Of a stretch of 64,000 nucleotides of DNA, positions 18,388 through 28,026 are shown piece by piece; position 1 is the first letter of the stretch; each line of letters starts with the position of its first letter. Position numbers and translations under genes: made by a program. The DNA is taken from assembly GCA_022450155.1 (NCBI GenBank), contig JAKUQR010000005.1:62001-126000 (forward strand), written 5' to 3'. The DNA is from Gammaproteobacteria bacterium. GTDB taxonomy: Bacteria > Pseudomonadota > Gammaproteobacteria > Arenicellales > UBA868. The notes under the pieces were generated by a model, which made no database searches, was not told the origin of the DNA, and saw only the letters and a list, made by a program, of their open reading frames with translations.

Positions 18388-19158
18388 TCAGCCACCTTGA
18401 GCACCCGAAATCAGCTGTTTCACTTCAGCAGCTTGCGGGCTATCGGGATAAGACGTACGCAGCAGGTACGCATAGTGCTCCACCAGCGAGTCGGACCCAA
18501 GCTCCCTCTCGTTGTTCACTGCCAGCAGCAAACTGTCCGGGGTGGGATTACCCAGTTCAAAATACCGTTCCAGAAAACCACGCGCCGACAGGTGCCGGCC
18601 CAGTCTAAAACTCACGGCAGCAGTTTCGTACAACACAGGGCCATTTACTGGTTGAACCCGCAAAACCTTGGCGAGATGCTCGTAAGCCTGCTCATGCCGA
18701 CCACTTAGATTCATACACACCCCTATCCGGTAGTGGCTGATATATCGACTGGGATTGAACGGGTCATTCAACGCAGTTGTCAGTTGGTCTATGCCCTCCA
18801 AATGAAGCCCCAAGGTGCATAGATAACTGCCGAAGTCGTTTCTGACCCGATAGTTACCTGGATCAGCAACAATTGCGTGTTCATAATGTTCACGGGCCAA
18901 CGTTGTATGCCCGAGTTTCAACTTCAGCAAGGCCATCGCGTGGTGTGCACCCGAATGACCCGGACCGAGCGCCAATGCATATTCCAGCGCTTCTTGCGCA
19001 GCAGCCAAACGCCCCTGCTGGAGATATGCAAGACCCAGGCGTGTATGGAGATCAACTCGTTGAGGCACGCTCCATGTTTTCGATCCTTGGTCGTCAGTAA
19101 CACAACCTGTGAGGAGGATGATGACGACGGTCAAGGCTGCAACGTTTAACTTCAACAT
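18388..19158 (-). CDS. pilW: Type IV pilus assembly lipoprotein PilW/PilF
   Basis: PilW/PilF is an outer-membrane TPR lipoprotein that helps the PilQ secretin to localise and multimerise. A lipoprotein signal is present ([16 protein letters not shown], lipidated C19). TPR repeats follow: [63 protein letters not shown]. The length of 256 residues fits. It lies between rlmN, whose 3' end it overlaps by seven bases, and rodZ, the usual gammaproteobacterial order. No other pilus genes are in the window. Confidence 0.94.
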   Translation of the reverse strand: MLKLNVAALTVVIILLTGCVTDDQGSKTWSVPQRVDLHTRLGLAYLQQGRLAAAQEALEYALALGPGHSGAHHAMALLKLKLGHTTLAREHYEHAIVADPGNYRVRNDFGSYLCTLGLHLEGIDQLTTALNDPFNPSRYISHYRIGVCMNLSGRHEQAYEHLAKVLRVQPVNGPVLYETAAVSFRLGRHLSARGFLERYFELGNPTPDSLLLAVNNERELGSDSLVEHYAYLLRTSYPDSPQAAEVKQLISGAQGG

Positions 19159-20252
19159 TGTGCTATCGCCTGTTCGTGTTTCCAGCGTCTTCTGGTTCGA
19201 TCTGTAAAATGGCCAGCGAGCTGCCCACAGGCAGCCTCGATATCCTTACCCCGAGTGCGTCGTGTGACCGTCATTAAACCAGAGGATAATAGAATCCTCC
19301 GGAAAGCATCTATTGTACTTTGATCACTACATTCATATTCTATTCCAGCCGATTTATTGAAAGGAATAAGATTGATTTTTGCTGGCAGGCCATACAACAA
19401 TCGGGCCAGTGCTTGCGCCTCCCCTGCTGAATCATTGACACCCTTAAGCATTACGTATTCAAAAGTTACTTGGCGTTTGTTTCCGCCAGCTGCATAACGA
19501 CGACAAGATTGCAACAGCTGTTCTATCGGATACTTCTGGTTCAATGGAACAAGCTCGTCTCGGAGTTTGTTATTTGTCGCATGCAACGACACTGCCAGAC
19601 TTACAGGACAGTCCAGAGCAAGTCTCTCTAACGCGGGCACCACGCCCGCCGTGCTTAAAGTGATTCGCCGGCGCGACATGCCAAACGAAAGATCATCCAG
19701 CATCAAATGCAACGCGGCAACAACCGCGTCATAGTTCAATAAAGGCTCACCCATCCCCATCATCACAACATTGGTTACTGGCCTATCCCCGTAGCCAAGT
19801 GCCTGCAAATCCGTCTTAACGACCAGCAGCTGTCCAATGATTTCGGCGGTGGTAAGATTCCGACTAAATCCCTGCCTGGCGGTGGCACAGAACGTGCAGT
19901 TAAGCGAGCAACCCACCTGGGCAGATACACATAAGGTACCGCGGTCGTCTTCAGGGATGAAGACAGTCTCGATACAGTTGCCATCTTCAAGTCGCAGCAA
20001 CCATTTTCGAGTGCTGTCTGAAGATTGCCGGACTGTAACTGTTTCAGGAACAGAGATCTGCGCCAACTGCTGGAGCTGATCCCGCAAAACCTTGCTCAAA
20101 TCGGTCATCTGAGAAAAGTCATTTACCCCGCGTTGATAGACCCACCGCAGCACCTGGCGGGCATGAAACTCACGAGCACCCAGACTCGCGAAGAAACTCT
20201 GCATTTCGATGCGAGCCATGCCGATCAGGTTTTGACGTTCAGGCTCAGTCAT
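19152..20252 (-). CDS. rlmN: Dual-specificity rRNA/tRNA methyltransferase RlmN
   Basis: RlmN is a radical-SAM enzyme that puts a C2-methyl group on A2503 of 23S rRNA and A37 of some tRNAs. The radical-SAM cysteines are C115, C119 and C122 ([15 protein letters not shown]). Further family marks are [24 protein letters not shown]-like [16 protein letters not shown], and the methyl-carrying cysteine in [14 protein letters not shown] near the C terminus. The length of 366 residues is normal. It lies between ndk and pilW as in many gammaproteobacteria. Confidence 0.97.
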   Translation of the reverse strand: MTEPERQNLIGMARIEMQSFFASLGAREFHARQVLRWVYQRGVNDFSQMTDLSKVLRDQLQQLAQISVPETVTVRQSSDSTRKWLLRLEDGNCIETVFIPEDDRGTLCVSAQVGCSLNCTFCATARQGFSRNLTTAEIIGQLLVVKTDLQALGYGDRPVTNVVMMGMGEPLLNYDAVVAALHLMLDDLSFGMSRRRITLSTAGVVPALERLALDCPVSLAVSLHATNNKLRDELVPLNQKYPIEQLLQSCRRYAAGGNKRQVTFEYVMLKGVNDSAGEAQALARLLYGLPAKINLIPFNKSAGIEYECSDQSTIDAFRRILLSSGLMTVTRRTRGKDIEAACGQLAGHFTDRTRRRWKHEQAIAQC

Positions 20253-20258
20253 TACATT

Positions 20259-20687
20259 TCAATTGCGACTGCAAATGTCAGACGGATCAAAAAAGTAATT
20301 GATCTCCTGTAGGGCTGTGGTCAGCCCGTCAGATCCATGAACAGCGTTCGCCTGTACTGACTCTGCAAAGTCGGCACGGATGGTTCCGGCCGTGGCTTCT
20401 GCCGGATTGGTGGCACCCATCACGCCGCGGTTTTGTTGGATGGCCGCTTCACCCTCTAGGACCTGAACGATTACCGGACCCGAAATCATGTACTCAACCA
20501 GTTCACCGTAGAACGGTCTATCCTTATGCACGGCGTAAAAGGTCTCTGCTTGCTCACGACTCAAATGCATCATTCGGCAGGCAACGATTTTGAGTCCTGC
20601 CGATTCAAAACGATCCATAATCTTGCCGATTACATTCTTAGCAACAGCATCAGGTTTTATGATGGATAGGGTCTGCTCAATCGTCAT
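20259..20687 (-). CDS. ndk: Nucleoside diphosphate kinase
   Basis: This enzyme transfers the gamma-phosphate between nucleoside triphosphates and diphosphates through a phosphohistidine. The protein of 142 residues starts [17 protein letters not shown], the standard Ndk N terminus, and carries the active-site motif NAVHGSD with the phosphorylated histidine. The open frame continues 22 codons further up, but the ATG at 20687 has GGAG eight bases upstream and matches homologs. It lies six bases before rlmN, so both are probably cotranscribed. Confidence 0.97.
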   Translation of the reverse strand: MTIEQTLSIIKPDAVAKNVIGKIMDRFESAGLKIVACRMMHLSREQAETFYAVHKDRPFYGELVEYMISGPVIVQVLEGEAAIQQNRGVMGATNPAEATAGTIRADFAESVQANAVHGSDGLTTALQEINYFFDPSDICSRN

Positions 20688-20833
20688 TGAATACTCCGGC
20701 TTGGTGGGGTGAATTGGGTTAAATTGGGTTGGCTGACTGTGTTGCGCTTCCATCCAAGTTTACCGACACAAAACACGGAACCAGAAGTCGTTAGCGGGCA
20801 CTACTGACAGCATCGCGTAACTCTATGATTTTA

Positions 20834-22225
20834 TTACCTGCGTATAACCTCGGCAATCAAAGTATCGGCTTGCACTGCGATGACACTAACGTTGACAAAT
20901 TCACCGATGTCGCCGGTGCAGACATCTACTTTAACCGGCATATAGTTGGCTAACCGTGCGTTATAACCAGGCATCGGCCGGGTTGACGAACGCTCAATCA
21001 AAGCCTCGCTCGATCGACCAGACCATGAACGGAGTGCGCGATGGCGCCATTTCGCGCTCTCTACCCTGATCAAACTGGCGCGTTCACGTCGCAGCTCGAG
21101 AGGCACCTGGGCAGGAATGCGTGATGCAGGTGTACCGTCACGGAGCGAATAGGGAAATACATGGGGATAGAGGATCTGCAGATCCTCTACTGCGTTGACA
21201 GTATCCCGAAACTGTTCATTCGTTTCGGTCGGGAATCCGACCATCAGGTCTGCGCCTAGCACCAAATCCGGTACCATTTCTTGTGCCCTTATTACACGCT
21301 CGTACAATAGTTCTCGACTGTAACGCCGTTTCATACGTTTGAGAATCAACGTATTGGCGCTTTGAATCGACACATGAAGATAAGGGCAGAATCTCCCGCC
21401 AGACGACAATTGTTCTAGCAGTTCATCCGTAATGTGGTGAGGGTCAATCGAGCTCAGTCGAACTCTGAAATCCCCGCTCAGATCATCTATTTTCTTGAGC
21501 AGTCTTACCAGCCCAGCACCTTGAACTTCCGCCGGATCATTTGTCTCTGAAGTACGAAACGATCCCAGGTCAACACCGCAAATTACGATTTCATGGTGCC
21601 CCTGGGATATGAGCTGCTCAACCTGCTCAAGTACTGCAGAAACCTCAAATGAACGGCTAGGACCCCGCGCTTTATGAATGACGCAAAAAGTACATGAATG
21701 ATCACACCCCTGCTGTACCTGAACGAAGGCCCTCGTCTGGTCATCATAACGGGGCACCAACTCCGGCGGCATGCAAGACCCGTTACCCAGACCGTAGTCA
21801 GAATACTTGTCCGCTTGGTCCTGCAGATCGCTGCTTACCGTGTTTGCACGCAAAATCTCAGGGATGCTGAATTTCGCGTCGTTTCCCACGACCAGATCAA
21901 CCCCATCGATTTCTGTGAGTTCGTTTGGGGCGAGTTGCGCGTAGCACCCTGTTACAACGACTTTGGCACTGGGGTTACGCCGTAGCACCCGCCGTATCTC
22001 TTGGCGGGTCTGGCGGTCGGCTTCTCGAGTTACGGTACAGGAATTAATGACATATAAATCGGCTTCCTGGCTCGAATCCACCATTGTCCAGTGATCACGA
22101 ATCAGCCCCTGCGCGATAATATGAGACTCGTAAACATTGATTTTACAACCTAAGGTCTTCACAGCCGCGCGGCGACCGGTCGCGTTTAGACTATCAGGCA
22201 CAGCAGATTCAACCCGCGTCGTCAT
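20834..22225 (-). CDS. mtaB: tRNA (t6A37) methylthiotransferase MtaB
   Basis: MtaB is a radical-SAM enzyme that adds a methylthio group to t6A at position 37 of tRNA. The N-terminal MTTase domain has three cluster cysteines, C27 (TLGCKIN), C63 (NSCTV) and C94 (TGCYAQ). The radical-SAM cluster is C174, C178, C181 (GCDHSCTFCVIHKARG). The C terminus holds a TRAM-like domain. TLGCKINVYES and the reading CVIHKARG fit MtaB rather than MiaB (CTVPYTRG) or RimO. It is inserted between iscA and ndk, a place where E. coli carries isc and hsc genes. A 22-base perfect palindrome lies within the coding sequence. Confidence 0.92.
   Translation of the reverse strand: MTTRVESAVPDSLNATGRRAAVKTLGCKINVYESHIIAQGLIRDHWTMVDSSQEADLYVINSCTVTREADRQTRQEIRRVLRRNPSAKVVVTGCYAQLAPNELTEIDGVDLVVGNDAKFSIPEILRANTVSSDLQDQADKYSDYGLGNGSCMPPELVPRYDDQTRAFVQVQQGCDHSCTFCVIHKARGPSRSFEVSAVLEQVEQLISQGHHEIVICGVDLGSFRTSETNDPAEVQGAGLVRLLKKIDDLSGDFRVRLSSIDPHHITDELLEQLSSGGRFCPYLHVSIQSANTLILKRMKRRYSRELLYERVIRAQEMVPDLVLGADLMVGFPTETNEQFRDTVNAVEDLQILYPHVFPYSLRDGTPASRIPAQVPLELRRERASLIRVESAKWRHRALRSWSGRSSEALIERSSTRPMPGYNARLANYMPVKVDVCTGDIGEFVNVSVIAVQADTLIAEVIRR
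21168..21189. repeat. 22-base perfect palindrome inside mtaB
   Basis: TAGAGGATCTG and CAGATCCTCTA are exact reverse complements with no spacer. It lies in frame in the codons for VEDLQILYP. Coding constraint does not demand it, but it could be chance. Confidence 0.8.
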
Positions 22226-22247
22226 GACAGTAATACCGTAAAGAGAA

Positions 22248-22265
22248 AGGGCGCCGCGGCGCCCT
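22248..22265 (-). terminator. Rho-independent terminator after iscA
   Basis: AGGGCGCCG and CGGCGCCCT form a perfect, very GC-rich hairpin, followed on the minus strand by TTCTCTTTACGG. It lies 30 bases after the iscA stop and just before mtaB, so iscA ends its own transcript here. mtaB probably has a separate promoter or depends on readthrough. Confidence 0.85.
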
Positions 22266-22294
22266 CAACGAAAGAATTCGGAGCGGATACTGGG

Positions 22295-22621
22295 TCAGTC
22301 GACTGTAAAGCTCTCGCCACAGCCACATTCATCTTTTGCATTGGGGTTTTTGAACTTGAAAACCGCTGACAAACCGTCTGCCTGATAATCTATCTCCGTG
22401 CCGTCGAGGTACTTGACACTGTCACTATCTACGATGACGTTAACCCCTTGGCTCACGTATATACTGTCCTTTTCGTCGATTTTATCCGCATAGTCCACAA
22501 CATAGGCCAGACCGGAACAACCTGTCGTTTTTACACCCAATCTAAGTCCTTCGCCGTAGCCGCGTACGCTGAGATATTCCCGTACACGAGTTGCAGCTGC
22601 TTTGGTCAATGTTATCGTCAT
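22295..22621 (-). CDS. iscA: Iron-sulfur assembly A-type carrier IscA
   Basis: A-type carriers receive and pass on iron-sulfur clusters. The 108 residues align over their whole length with E. coli IscA (GLRLGVKTTGCSG; FKFKNPNAKDECGCGESF), with the three conserved cysteines at C35, C99 and C101. ErpA is an alternative but the N terminus TITLTKAAATRV and the C terminus are IscA-like. It stands alone with its own terminator: trmJ lies upstream, but iscR, iscS, iscU and the downstream hscB, hscA and fdx of a standard isc operon are absent. An 8 bp inverted repeat lies in its upstream region. Confidence 0.95.
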   Translation of the reverse strand: MTITLTKAAATRVREYLSVRGYGEGLRLGVKTTGCSGLAYVVDYADKIDEKDSIYVSQGVNVIVDSDSVKYLDGTEIDYQADGLSAVFKFKNPNAKDECGCGESFTVD

Positions 22622-22686
22622 GGCTTAATTTTCTTCTTTGTTGCTGAGAGCCAATTTGCCTCGGACTCGCATATTTCCCAGCATTA

Positions 22687-22714
22687 CAGTCGTTAGTCTA
22701 ACATGCAACGACTG
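22687..22714. repeat. Inverted repeat between trmJ and iscA
   Basis: CAGTCGTT and AACGACTG are exact inverted 8-mers with a 12-base spacer. The element begins 12 bases after the trmJ stop and 65 bases before the iscA start. It lacks a T-run, so it is either an operator for iscA or an RNA hairpin at the trmJ 3' end. I could not match it to the IscR consensus by eye. Confidence 0.6.
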
Positions 22715-22725
22715 CCTCATGGTCC

Positions 22726-23454
22726 CTAATCCTTACGACAGTAGCACTGAATCGAGGTCAATATGCCACGCAAAATATTGACCTCATCCTCGCGCAGAGG
22801 CGTACGACTGAATATACGCTTTACCTTGCGTAACAGTTTCTGGGAAGGCGTTTTTAGAAATCCTGTTTCAATGAGCATATCTTCCAGATGCTTGTAAAAT
22901 CCTTGAACCTCTGACGAGGTAGCCAGTCGTTCTTGATCGGAAACTAATTCTGTTTTGTGAGCATCCGGTTCAAAAGTTTTCTTAAGCTCGTACACCATGA
23001 TCATAACCGACGCTGCCAGATTAATTGACGCAAACCCCTCTTCCACCGGAATGCGAACATGATACTGGCAACGTTCAAGCTCACTATTAGTCAAACCAGA
23101 AGCTTCTTGACCGAATACGAAGGCTATTTGATCTGTCAAGACTCGCTCTCTTACTTTGGCCATGACAGCTTTGGGGGAAAACTCAACCCAACCCACCGAT
23201 CGTTGCCGTGCGGTCGTACCAATCACAAGTCCACAGTCGGCCACCGCATCATCCAGGCTTTCGCAGACTGTTGCACGTTCGAGTAGATGATCGGCGCCGG
23301 CGGCGCGAACCGTAGCTTCGCCCGATGGAAACGTTTGTGGTGCAACGAGATAAAGGCGATCAAGACCCATGTTCGCCATTGCTCGGGCAGTGGCACCGAT
23401 GTTACCAGGATGGGTCGTGTTAACCAGAACGATTCTTATTCGGTCGAGTCTCAT
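22726..23454 (-). CDS. trmJ: tRNA (Cm32/Um32) 2'-O-methyltransferase TrmJ
   Basis: TrmJ is a SPOUT methyltransferase that methylates the 2'-O of C32 or U32 in several tRNAs. From the chosen start it has 242 residues. SPOUT motifs are visible: VLVNTTHPGNIGATARAMANMG, IGTTARQR, FGQEASGLTNSELERC and the knot region SINLAASVMIMVYEL. The frame continues 40 codons upstream, but the ATG at 23454 has GAGGTGG upstream and matches homologs. It is divergent from suhB, as in E. coli, where trmJ precedes the isc operon. Here only iscA follows. Confidence 0.96.
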   Translation of the reverse strand: MRLDRIRIVLVNTTHPGNIGATARAMANMGLDRLYLVAPQTFPSGEATVRAAGADHLLERATVCESLDDAVADCGLVIGTTARQRSVGWVEFSPKAVMAKVRERVLTDQIAFVFGQEASGLTNSELERCQYHVRIPVEEGFASINLAASVMIMVYELKKTFEPDAHKTELVSDQERLATSSEVQGFYKHLEDMLIETGFLKTPSQKLLRKVKRIFSRTPLREDEVNILRGILTSIQCYCRKD

Positions 23455-23591
23455 ATACCACCTCGTTTGATGTTTAGAGCATATACCGCCAGGGCTACAA
23501 TCCGTTATCCTGTATTCATCAGCAACAATCAGCCCTCCCGGCCAAAATTGCTGTCTACAGAGACCAGTCAGCAATTAAAGGAAACCAATCC

Positions 23592-24380
23592 ATGCATCAA
23601 AGGCTTAATCATCCAATGCTCAACACTGCCATCCGAGCTGCACGACAATCGGGGCGTATTATTCTAATGCACTACAATCGCCTTGATCGCCTCGAGGTAA
23701 CCTCCAAGGGTCGTAATGACTATGTCAGTCAGGCCGATACCGAAGCTGAGGAAGCCGCATTAGAAATCCTAACCAGCGCGTATCCAGAGCATGGTGTCCT
23801 CGCCGAAGAAAGCGGCATACGGGAAGGAGGTGACTACACATGGGTCGTTGACCCACTGGACGGGACCACCAATTTCCTCCATGGGTTCCCACAGTTTTCG
23901 GTCTCCATAGCTGTGCTACGCGGTCAAACAATCGAACATGGGGTTGTTTATGATCCACTTAGAAATGAGCTGTTTACCTCAACTCGAGGCCAAGGGGCTC
24001 AGCTTAACGAACGGAGAATACGCGTCAGTTCTGTTGCCCGACTTGAGCAATGCTTGCTCGGCACTGGGTTTCCTTTTCGGGAAATAGAAAACTTTGACCA
24101 TTGGATGAAGACGTTTCGGAAGCTAACTATGAAAACGTCCGGAGTCCGGCGAGCAGGATCAGCAGCACTGGATCTTGCTTATGTTGCTGCAGGGCGGCTC
24201 GATGGGTTTTGGGAATTCGGATTGCAGCCCTGGGATTGTGCCGCAGGGGCGCTGCTGATTCGTGAGGCCGGTGGCCTGGTGTCTGACATGGACGGCGACC
24301 AGCAATTTCTCGAAAATGGAAACGTAACGGCAGGTAACCCCCGAATTTTTGACGACCTGCTGAAATCATTACGTCCATAG
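23592..24380 (+). CDS. suhB: Inositol-1-monophosphatase family protein SuhB
   Basis: SuhB is a magnesium-dependent inositol monophosphatase that in E. coli also takes part in rRNA antitermination with Nus factors. The 262 residues carry the two IMPase signatures: [16 protein letters not shown] (metal ligands D87 and D90, preceded by the EES at 72-74) and [15 protein letters not shown]. The start ATG has AAAGGA nine bases upstream. It is divergent from trmJ and followed by mutS after 8 bp, so suhB and mutS are probably cotranscribed. Confidence 0.96.
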   Translation: MHQRLNHPMLNTAIRAARQSGRIILMHYNRLDRLEVTSKGRNDYVSQADTEAEEAALEILTSAYPEHGVLAEESGIREGGDYTWVVDPLDGTTNFLHGFPQFSVSIAVLRGQTIEHGVVYDPLRNELFTSTRGQGAQLNERRIRVSSVARLEQCLLGTGFPFREIENFDHWMKTFRKLTMKTSGVRRAGSAALDLAYVAAGRLDGFWEFGLQPWDCAAGALLIREAGGLVSDMDGDQQFLENGNVTAGNPRIFDDLLKSLRP

Positions 24381-24388
24381 ACACTCCA

Positions 24389-26980
24389 ATGGTAAAAGCT
24401 CGTGACTCGACCCAGAGTGGGCATACACCCATGATGCGCCAGTATCTGGAGATCAAATCGTTACACCCCGATACACTGGTCTTTTATCGTATGGGTGATT
24501 TTTACGAACTGTTCTATGCAGACGCAGAGAAAGCATCCCGCCTGCTCGATATTACGCTAACAACCCGAGGTCAATCAGCAGGCCGGCCCATTCCCATGGC
24601 TGGCGTACCTGCCCACAGTGTTGACCAGTACCTGACCCGCCTGCTTCGACAGCGTGAGCCTGTCGCCATTTGCGAGCAAGTTGGTGTTGCAGGCAAAAGC
24701 AAAGGTCCTGTGGAGCGAAAGGTTATTCGGGTCATAACGCCGGGTACACTGACCGACGAGAACCTGCTTGATGAACGGCTGGAAAACAGCATTGCAGCAG
24801 TCTATGTGGACGGGTCCAAATGTGGTTTAGCAGTATTGGAAGTCTCAAGCGGGCGTTTCTACGCCTGTGAACTGCCAGATCCCACGGAATTGTCCAACGA
24901 ACTTGAACGTACGGCACCAGCTGAATTGCTATACCCAGAAGAGGCTGATCCCGATCTGTACCCCCGGATCAAGTCAATATCTTCCCGCAACATCCCCTCC
25001 TGGTACTATGATCTGAACCGTGCCAGTCAACGCTTGTGTGAGGTCTTTGGCACTCATGACCTGAAAGCTTTTGGTAGCAATGATTATCCGACTGCAACAT
25101 CAGCTGCCGGCGCGCTGGTGCAATACGTACAAGATGTCCATGAAAATGCATTGGCACATGTCGACGGCTTAAAAATAGAGAACTACTCCAATCATGTTCT
25201 GCTCGATGCCTCAACACGCAGAAACCTAGAAGTTGAAAGATCCCATGGAGCCGGCGGCCAATCGCTGCTCCATCTTTTTGATCGTTGTGCAACCAGCATG
25301 GGTAGCCGACAACTCCGGCGTTGGATAACCCGACCCACAAGAGATCGTCACGAACTTAATATCAGGAATGACTCAGTCGAGGAGCTCCTCGACAACCGTA
25401 CAGCAGAAATTTTTGAGCAACTCAGGCAAATTGGTGATCTAGAGAGAATTCTGTCACGAGTTGCCATAGGCTCGGCACGGCCGTTTGACTTGGTTAGGCT
25501 CAGGCAAGGTTACCGCGCGCTGCCGGAATTGGTCGATAAGCTTAAGAATTACAACAGTGAGCGACTGATTCAAATTTCCAGACTGGCTGGTCCCGAACCC
25601 GAAACTCTCGGGCTGCTAGACCGAGCCATTGATGACGAACCTGCGGCACAATTGCGCGATGGCGGAGTGATCCGTACCGGATTCGACCGGGAGCTTGATG
25701 AACTCCGAGAGTTGCAAACCTCGAGTACAGCGCGGCTGCTTGAATTCGAAAAAATGGAGCAGGAAAATTCAGCAATTCGTGGTCTGAAAGTAAAATTCAA
25801 CCGGGTACACGGTTACTACATAGAAATACCAAGATCCCGAACCGATGATGCGCCAGCTCATTATCACCGCAAGCAAACGCTCAAAAACGTTGAACGTTAT
25901 TCGACTGACGAACTGAAGTCGTTCGAAGATCGATTGCTGGGCGCCAAAGAAAAAGGGCTGGCCCGTGAGCGTCTGCTTTACGACCGAGTATTAACCCAAC
26001 TGCAGCCGGCTATATCGCGGCTACAGCGCGGTGCACAGGCACTCTCAGAGCTAGACGTTCTGGATACGTTTGCAAGACGAGCAGAAGAACTTAGATTGTG
26101 CCGTCCTCAGTTGACCTCTGAGTCTGTACTGCAGATAAAGGCAGGGCGCCATCCAGTAGTCGAACACAGCCAGGATGAACCATTTATCAACAATGATCTC
26201 GAACTGGGCCCGCACAACCGGATGCTGATGATTACCGGACCAAACATGGGTGGGAAAAGCACCTATATGAGACAGACCGCCTTGATCGTTCTACTTGCAC
26301 ACACCGGAAGTTTCGTACCCGCAGATGAGGCAATAATAGGCCCGGTCAGCCAAATTTTTACACGCATAGGGGCGTCTGACGACCTTACTGGGGGTCGCTC
26401 GACCTTCATGGTCGAAATGACTGAGATGGCCTACATCCTTCGCAACGCCACTCGTGACAGTCTTGTGCTGGTAGATGAAATCGGCCGAGGTACCAGCACG
26501 TTCGATGGTCTTGCCCTGGCCTGGTCCTGTGCACTTGACTTGGCTGAAAGGGTTCAAAGTTTCTCCCTTTTCTCTACCCACTATTTTGAGTTGACCTCGC
26601 TTCCTGAATCATCCGGGAATATGGACAATGTTCATTTAGATGCCATTGAACACGACGGCAAGGTAGTCTTTCTCTACAAAGTCAAACCTGGGCCAGCAAA
26701 CCAGAGCTATGGTCTTCAGGTTGCTCGATTGGCTGGAATCCCAGAATCGATCCTGATTGACGCGAAACAGCGACTGTCTAATCTGGAACAAGGGCACTTG
26801 CAGGACATCTCAAAGCAAACTGATCAGCTAACGATATTTTCAGACCCTGACCGTGAGCCACTGAAGCGTCTCCGCCAGTACCTTGAGAGAATCGACCCCG
26901 AATCAATCAGCCCTCGAGACGCCCTGGACCGATTGTATGAGCTTCGTCGACTTTTAGAACAGAACGGTTCAGGCGTTTAG
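24389..26980 (+). CDS. mutS: DNA mismatch repair protein MutS
   Basis: MutS recognises mismatches and small loops and starts mismatch repair with MutL. The mismatch-binding Phe-X-Glu is F38-Y39-E40 in [11 protein letters not shown]. The connector, lever and clamp domains follow, then the ABC-type ATPase with Walker [14 protein letters not shown] near residue 617, [14 protein letters not shown], Walker [16 protein letters not shown] and the conserved FSTHYFELT. The C terminus ends in a short helical tetramerisation-like part. The length of 863 residues is typical. It follows suhB by 8 bp. Confidence 0.98.
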   Translation: MVKARDSTQSGHTPMMRQYLEIKSLHPDTLVFYRMGDFYELFYADAEKASRLLDITLTTRGQSAGRPIPMAGVPAHSVDQYLTRLLRQREPVAICEQVGVAGKSKGPVERKVIRVITPGTLTDENLLDERLENSIAAVYVDGSKCGLAVLEVSSGRFYACELPDPTELSNELERTAPAELLYPEEADPDLYPRIKSISSRNIPSWYYDLNRASQRLCEVFGTHDLKAFGSNDYPTATSAAGALVQYVQDVHENALAHVDGLKIENYSNHVLLDASTRRNLEVERSHGAGGQSLLHLFDRCATSMGSRQLRRWITRPTRDRHELNIRNDSVEELLDNRTAEIFEQLRQIGDLERILSRVAIGSARPFDLVRLRQGYRALPELVDKLKNYNSERLIQISRLAGPEPETLGLLDRAIDDEPAAQLRDGGVIRTGFDRELDELRELQTSSTARLLEFEKMEQENSAIRGLKVKFNRVHGYYIEIPRSRTDDAPAHYHRKQTLKNVERYSTDELKSFEDRLLGAKEKGLARERLLYDRVLTQLQPAISRLQRGAQALSELDVLDTFARRAEELRLCRPQLTSESVLQIKAGRHPVVEHSQDEPFINNDLELGPHNRMLMITGPNMGGKSTYMRQTALIVLLAHTGSFVPADEAIIGPVSQIFTRIGASDDLTGGRSTFMVEMTEMAYILRNATRDSLVLVDEIGRGTSTFDGLALAWSCALDLAERVQSFSLFSTHYFELTSLPESSGNMDNVHLDAIEHDGKVVFLYKVKPGPANQSYGLQVARLAGIPESILIDAKQRLSNLEQGHLQDISKQTDQLTIFSDPDREPLKRLRQYLERIDPESISPRDALDRLYELRRLLEQNGSGV

Positions 26981-27022
26981 TGGTTTACGATCTACTCAAA
27001 GTTACCTAGAATTGCCCTGAAC

Positions 27023-27039
27023 AACGCGGCGCCCGCGTT
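27023..27039. repeat. Hairpin between mutS and fdxA
   Basis: AACGCGG and CCGCGTT form a perfect 7 bp stem with a 3-base loop, ending in TTT, 42 bases after the mutS stop. It could act as a weak terminator for suhB-mutS, but the T-run is only three long. Confidence 0.5.
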
Positions 27040-27077
27040 TAGCAGGCAGCTGTGACAGCCAAGACCGGAGAATTTTT

Positions 27078-27401
27078 ATGACTTACGTAGTCGTCGATTC
27101 GTGTATCCGCTGCAAATTGACTGATTGTGTTGAAGTGTGTCCCGTCGACTGTTTTCACGAAGGGCCCAACTTCCTTGTGATTGATCCAGAAGAGTGTATC
27201 GACTGCAGTCTGTGTGAACCAGAATGCCCGGTAAATGCCATCTACGCCGAAGAAGACCTGCCTAAAGACCAACAGGAGTTTATGGCTCTGAATGTCGAAC
27301 TGTCCGCTTTGTGGCCAGTCATTACAGAGATGAAGGACCCGCCCGCTGACGCTGATCAGTGGCGTGAGGTAACTGGGAAACTACAATACCTGGAGCGCTG
27401 A
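27078..27401 (+). CDS. fdxA: 7Fe ferredoxin FdxA
   Basis: This is a small electron carrier with one [3Fe-4S] and one [4Fe-4S] cluster, similar to Azotobacter ferredoxin I. Cysteines C9, C17 and C50 fit the 3Fe site; C21, C40, C43 and C46 fit the 4Fe site ([37 protein letters not shown]). The 107 residues are usual for the FdxA group. The ribosome-binding site CGGAGAA is good. It is placed directly after mutS, as in a number of gammaproteobacteria. It may serve ferredoxin-linked enzymes such as the indolepyruvate oxidoreductase; this is inference. It converges with yajQ. Confidence 0.96.
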   Translation: MTYVVVDSCIRCKLTDCVEVCPVDCFHEGPNFLVIDPEECIDCSLCEPECPVNAIYAEEDLPKDQQEFMALNVELSALWPVITEMKDPPADADQWREVTGKLQYLER

Positions 27402-27446
27402 CATTAATGCTGCTACGACCATAGCGTTAAAACATAAAAAGCAGTC

Positions 27447-27932
27447 TCAGTCTCGAAAATTCGTATATTGCAGAGGCACCGGGGTATCCTCGTTCTTCAA
27501 AAACGATATCACTGTCTGCAGATCATCGCGCTTCTTACCCGTAACCCGAATCTGTTGGCCCTGGATCGCTGCCTGGACTTTTAGTTTCTGGACTTTTATT
27601 TGTTTAACCAGCGACTTAGCCAGTTCGGTATCGATCCCGTGTCGGATCTGAATCTTTTGCTGTGCCTTCCCCCCACCCCGCTCCTCAACCTGCCCTCTCT
27701 CAAGACAACCCACATCAACCCCACGCTTGGAGAGTTTAAGTTCGAGGATATCCAGAGCCTGGCCAACTTTGTACTCGTCATCCGCAAGGACCGTTAACAC
27801 AGATTCCGCCTGTTCAATCTGGGCATCACTGCCTTTGAAGTCATAACGATTTTTTATCTCCCGATTGGCTTGGTCAACAGCATTCTGGACCTCATGCCAC
27901 ACCACTTCGCTCACAATATCAAATGACGGCAT
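27447..27932 (-). CDS. yajQ: YajQ family nucleotide-binding protein
   Basis: This is a small cytoplasmic protein with two ferredoxin-like folds; members bind nucleic acid or cyclic di-GMP (in Xanthomonas). The 161 residues show the family blocks PSFDIVSEVVWHEVQNAVDQA, NRYDFKGSDA, ADDEYKVGQALDIL and AAIQGQQIRVTGKKRDDLQ. Start and length are standard. It stands at the end of the minus-strand run after pgpA, 94 bp away. Its role here cannot be told from context. Confidence 0.96.
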   Translation of the reverse strand: MPSFDIVSEVVWHEVQNAVDQANREIKNRYDFKGSDAQIEQAESVLTVLADDEYKVGQALDILELKLSKRGVDVGCLERGQVEERGGGKAQQKIQIRHGIDTELAKSLVKQIKVQKLKVQAAIQGQQIRVTGKKRDDLQTVISFLKNEDTPVPLQYTNFRD

Positions 27933-28026
27933 TTCAATCTCCTCTAACTATTCCGGCGTATGCTCAGCTTCCGATACCGGTTCATCGTATTATCCATGAC
28001 CATGCACTGTTAGCGAAATTCAGATG

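Noticed and set aside
18873-19149. Two overlapping plus-strand frames across pilW
   Set aside because: They are antisense to a clear lipoprotein/TPR gene and show no protein-like features.
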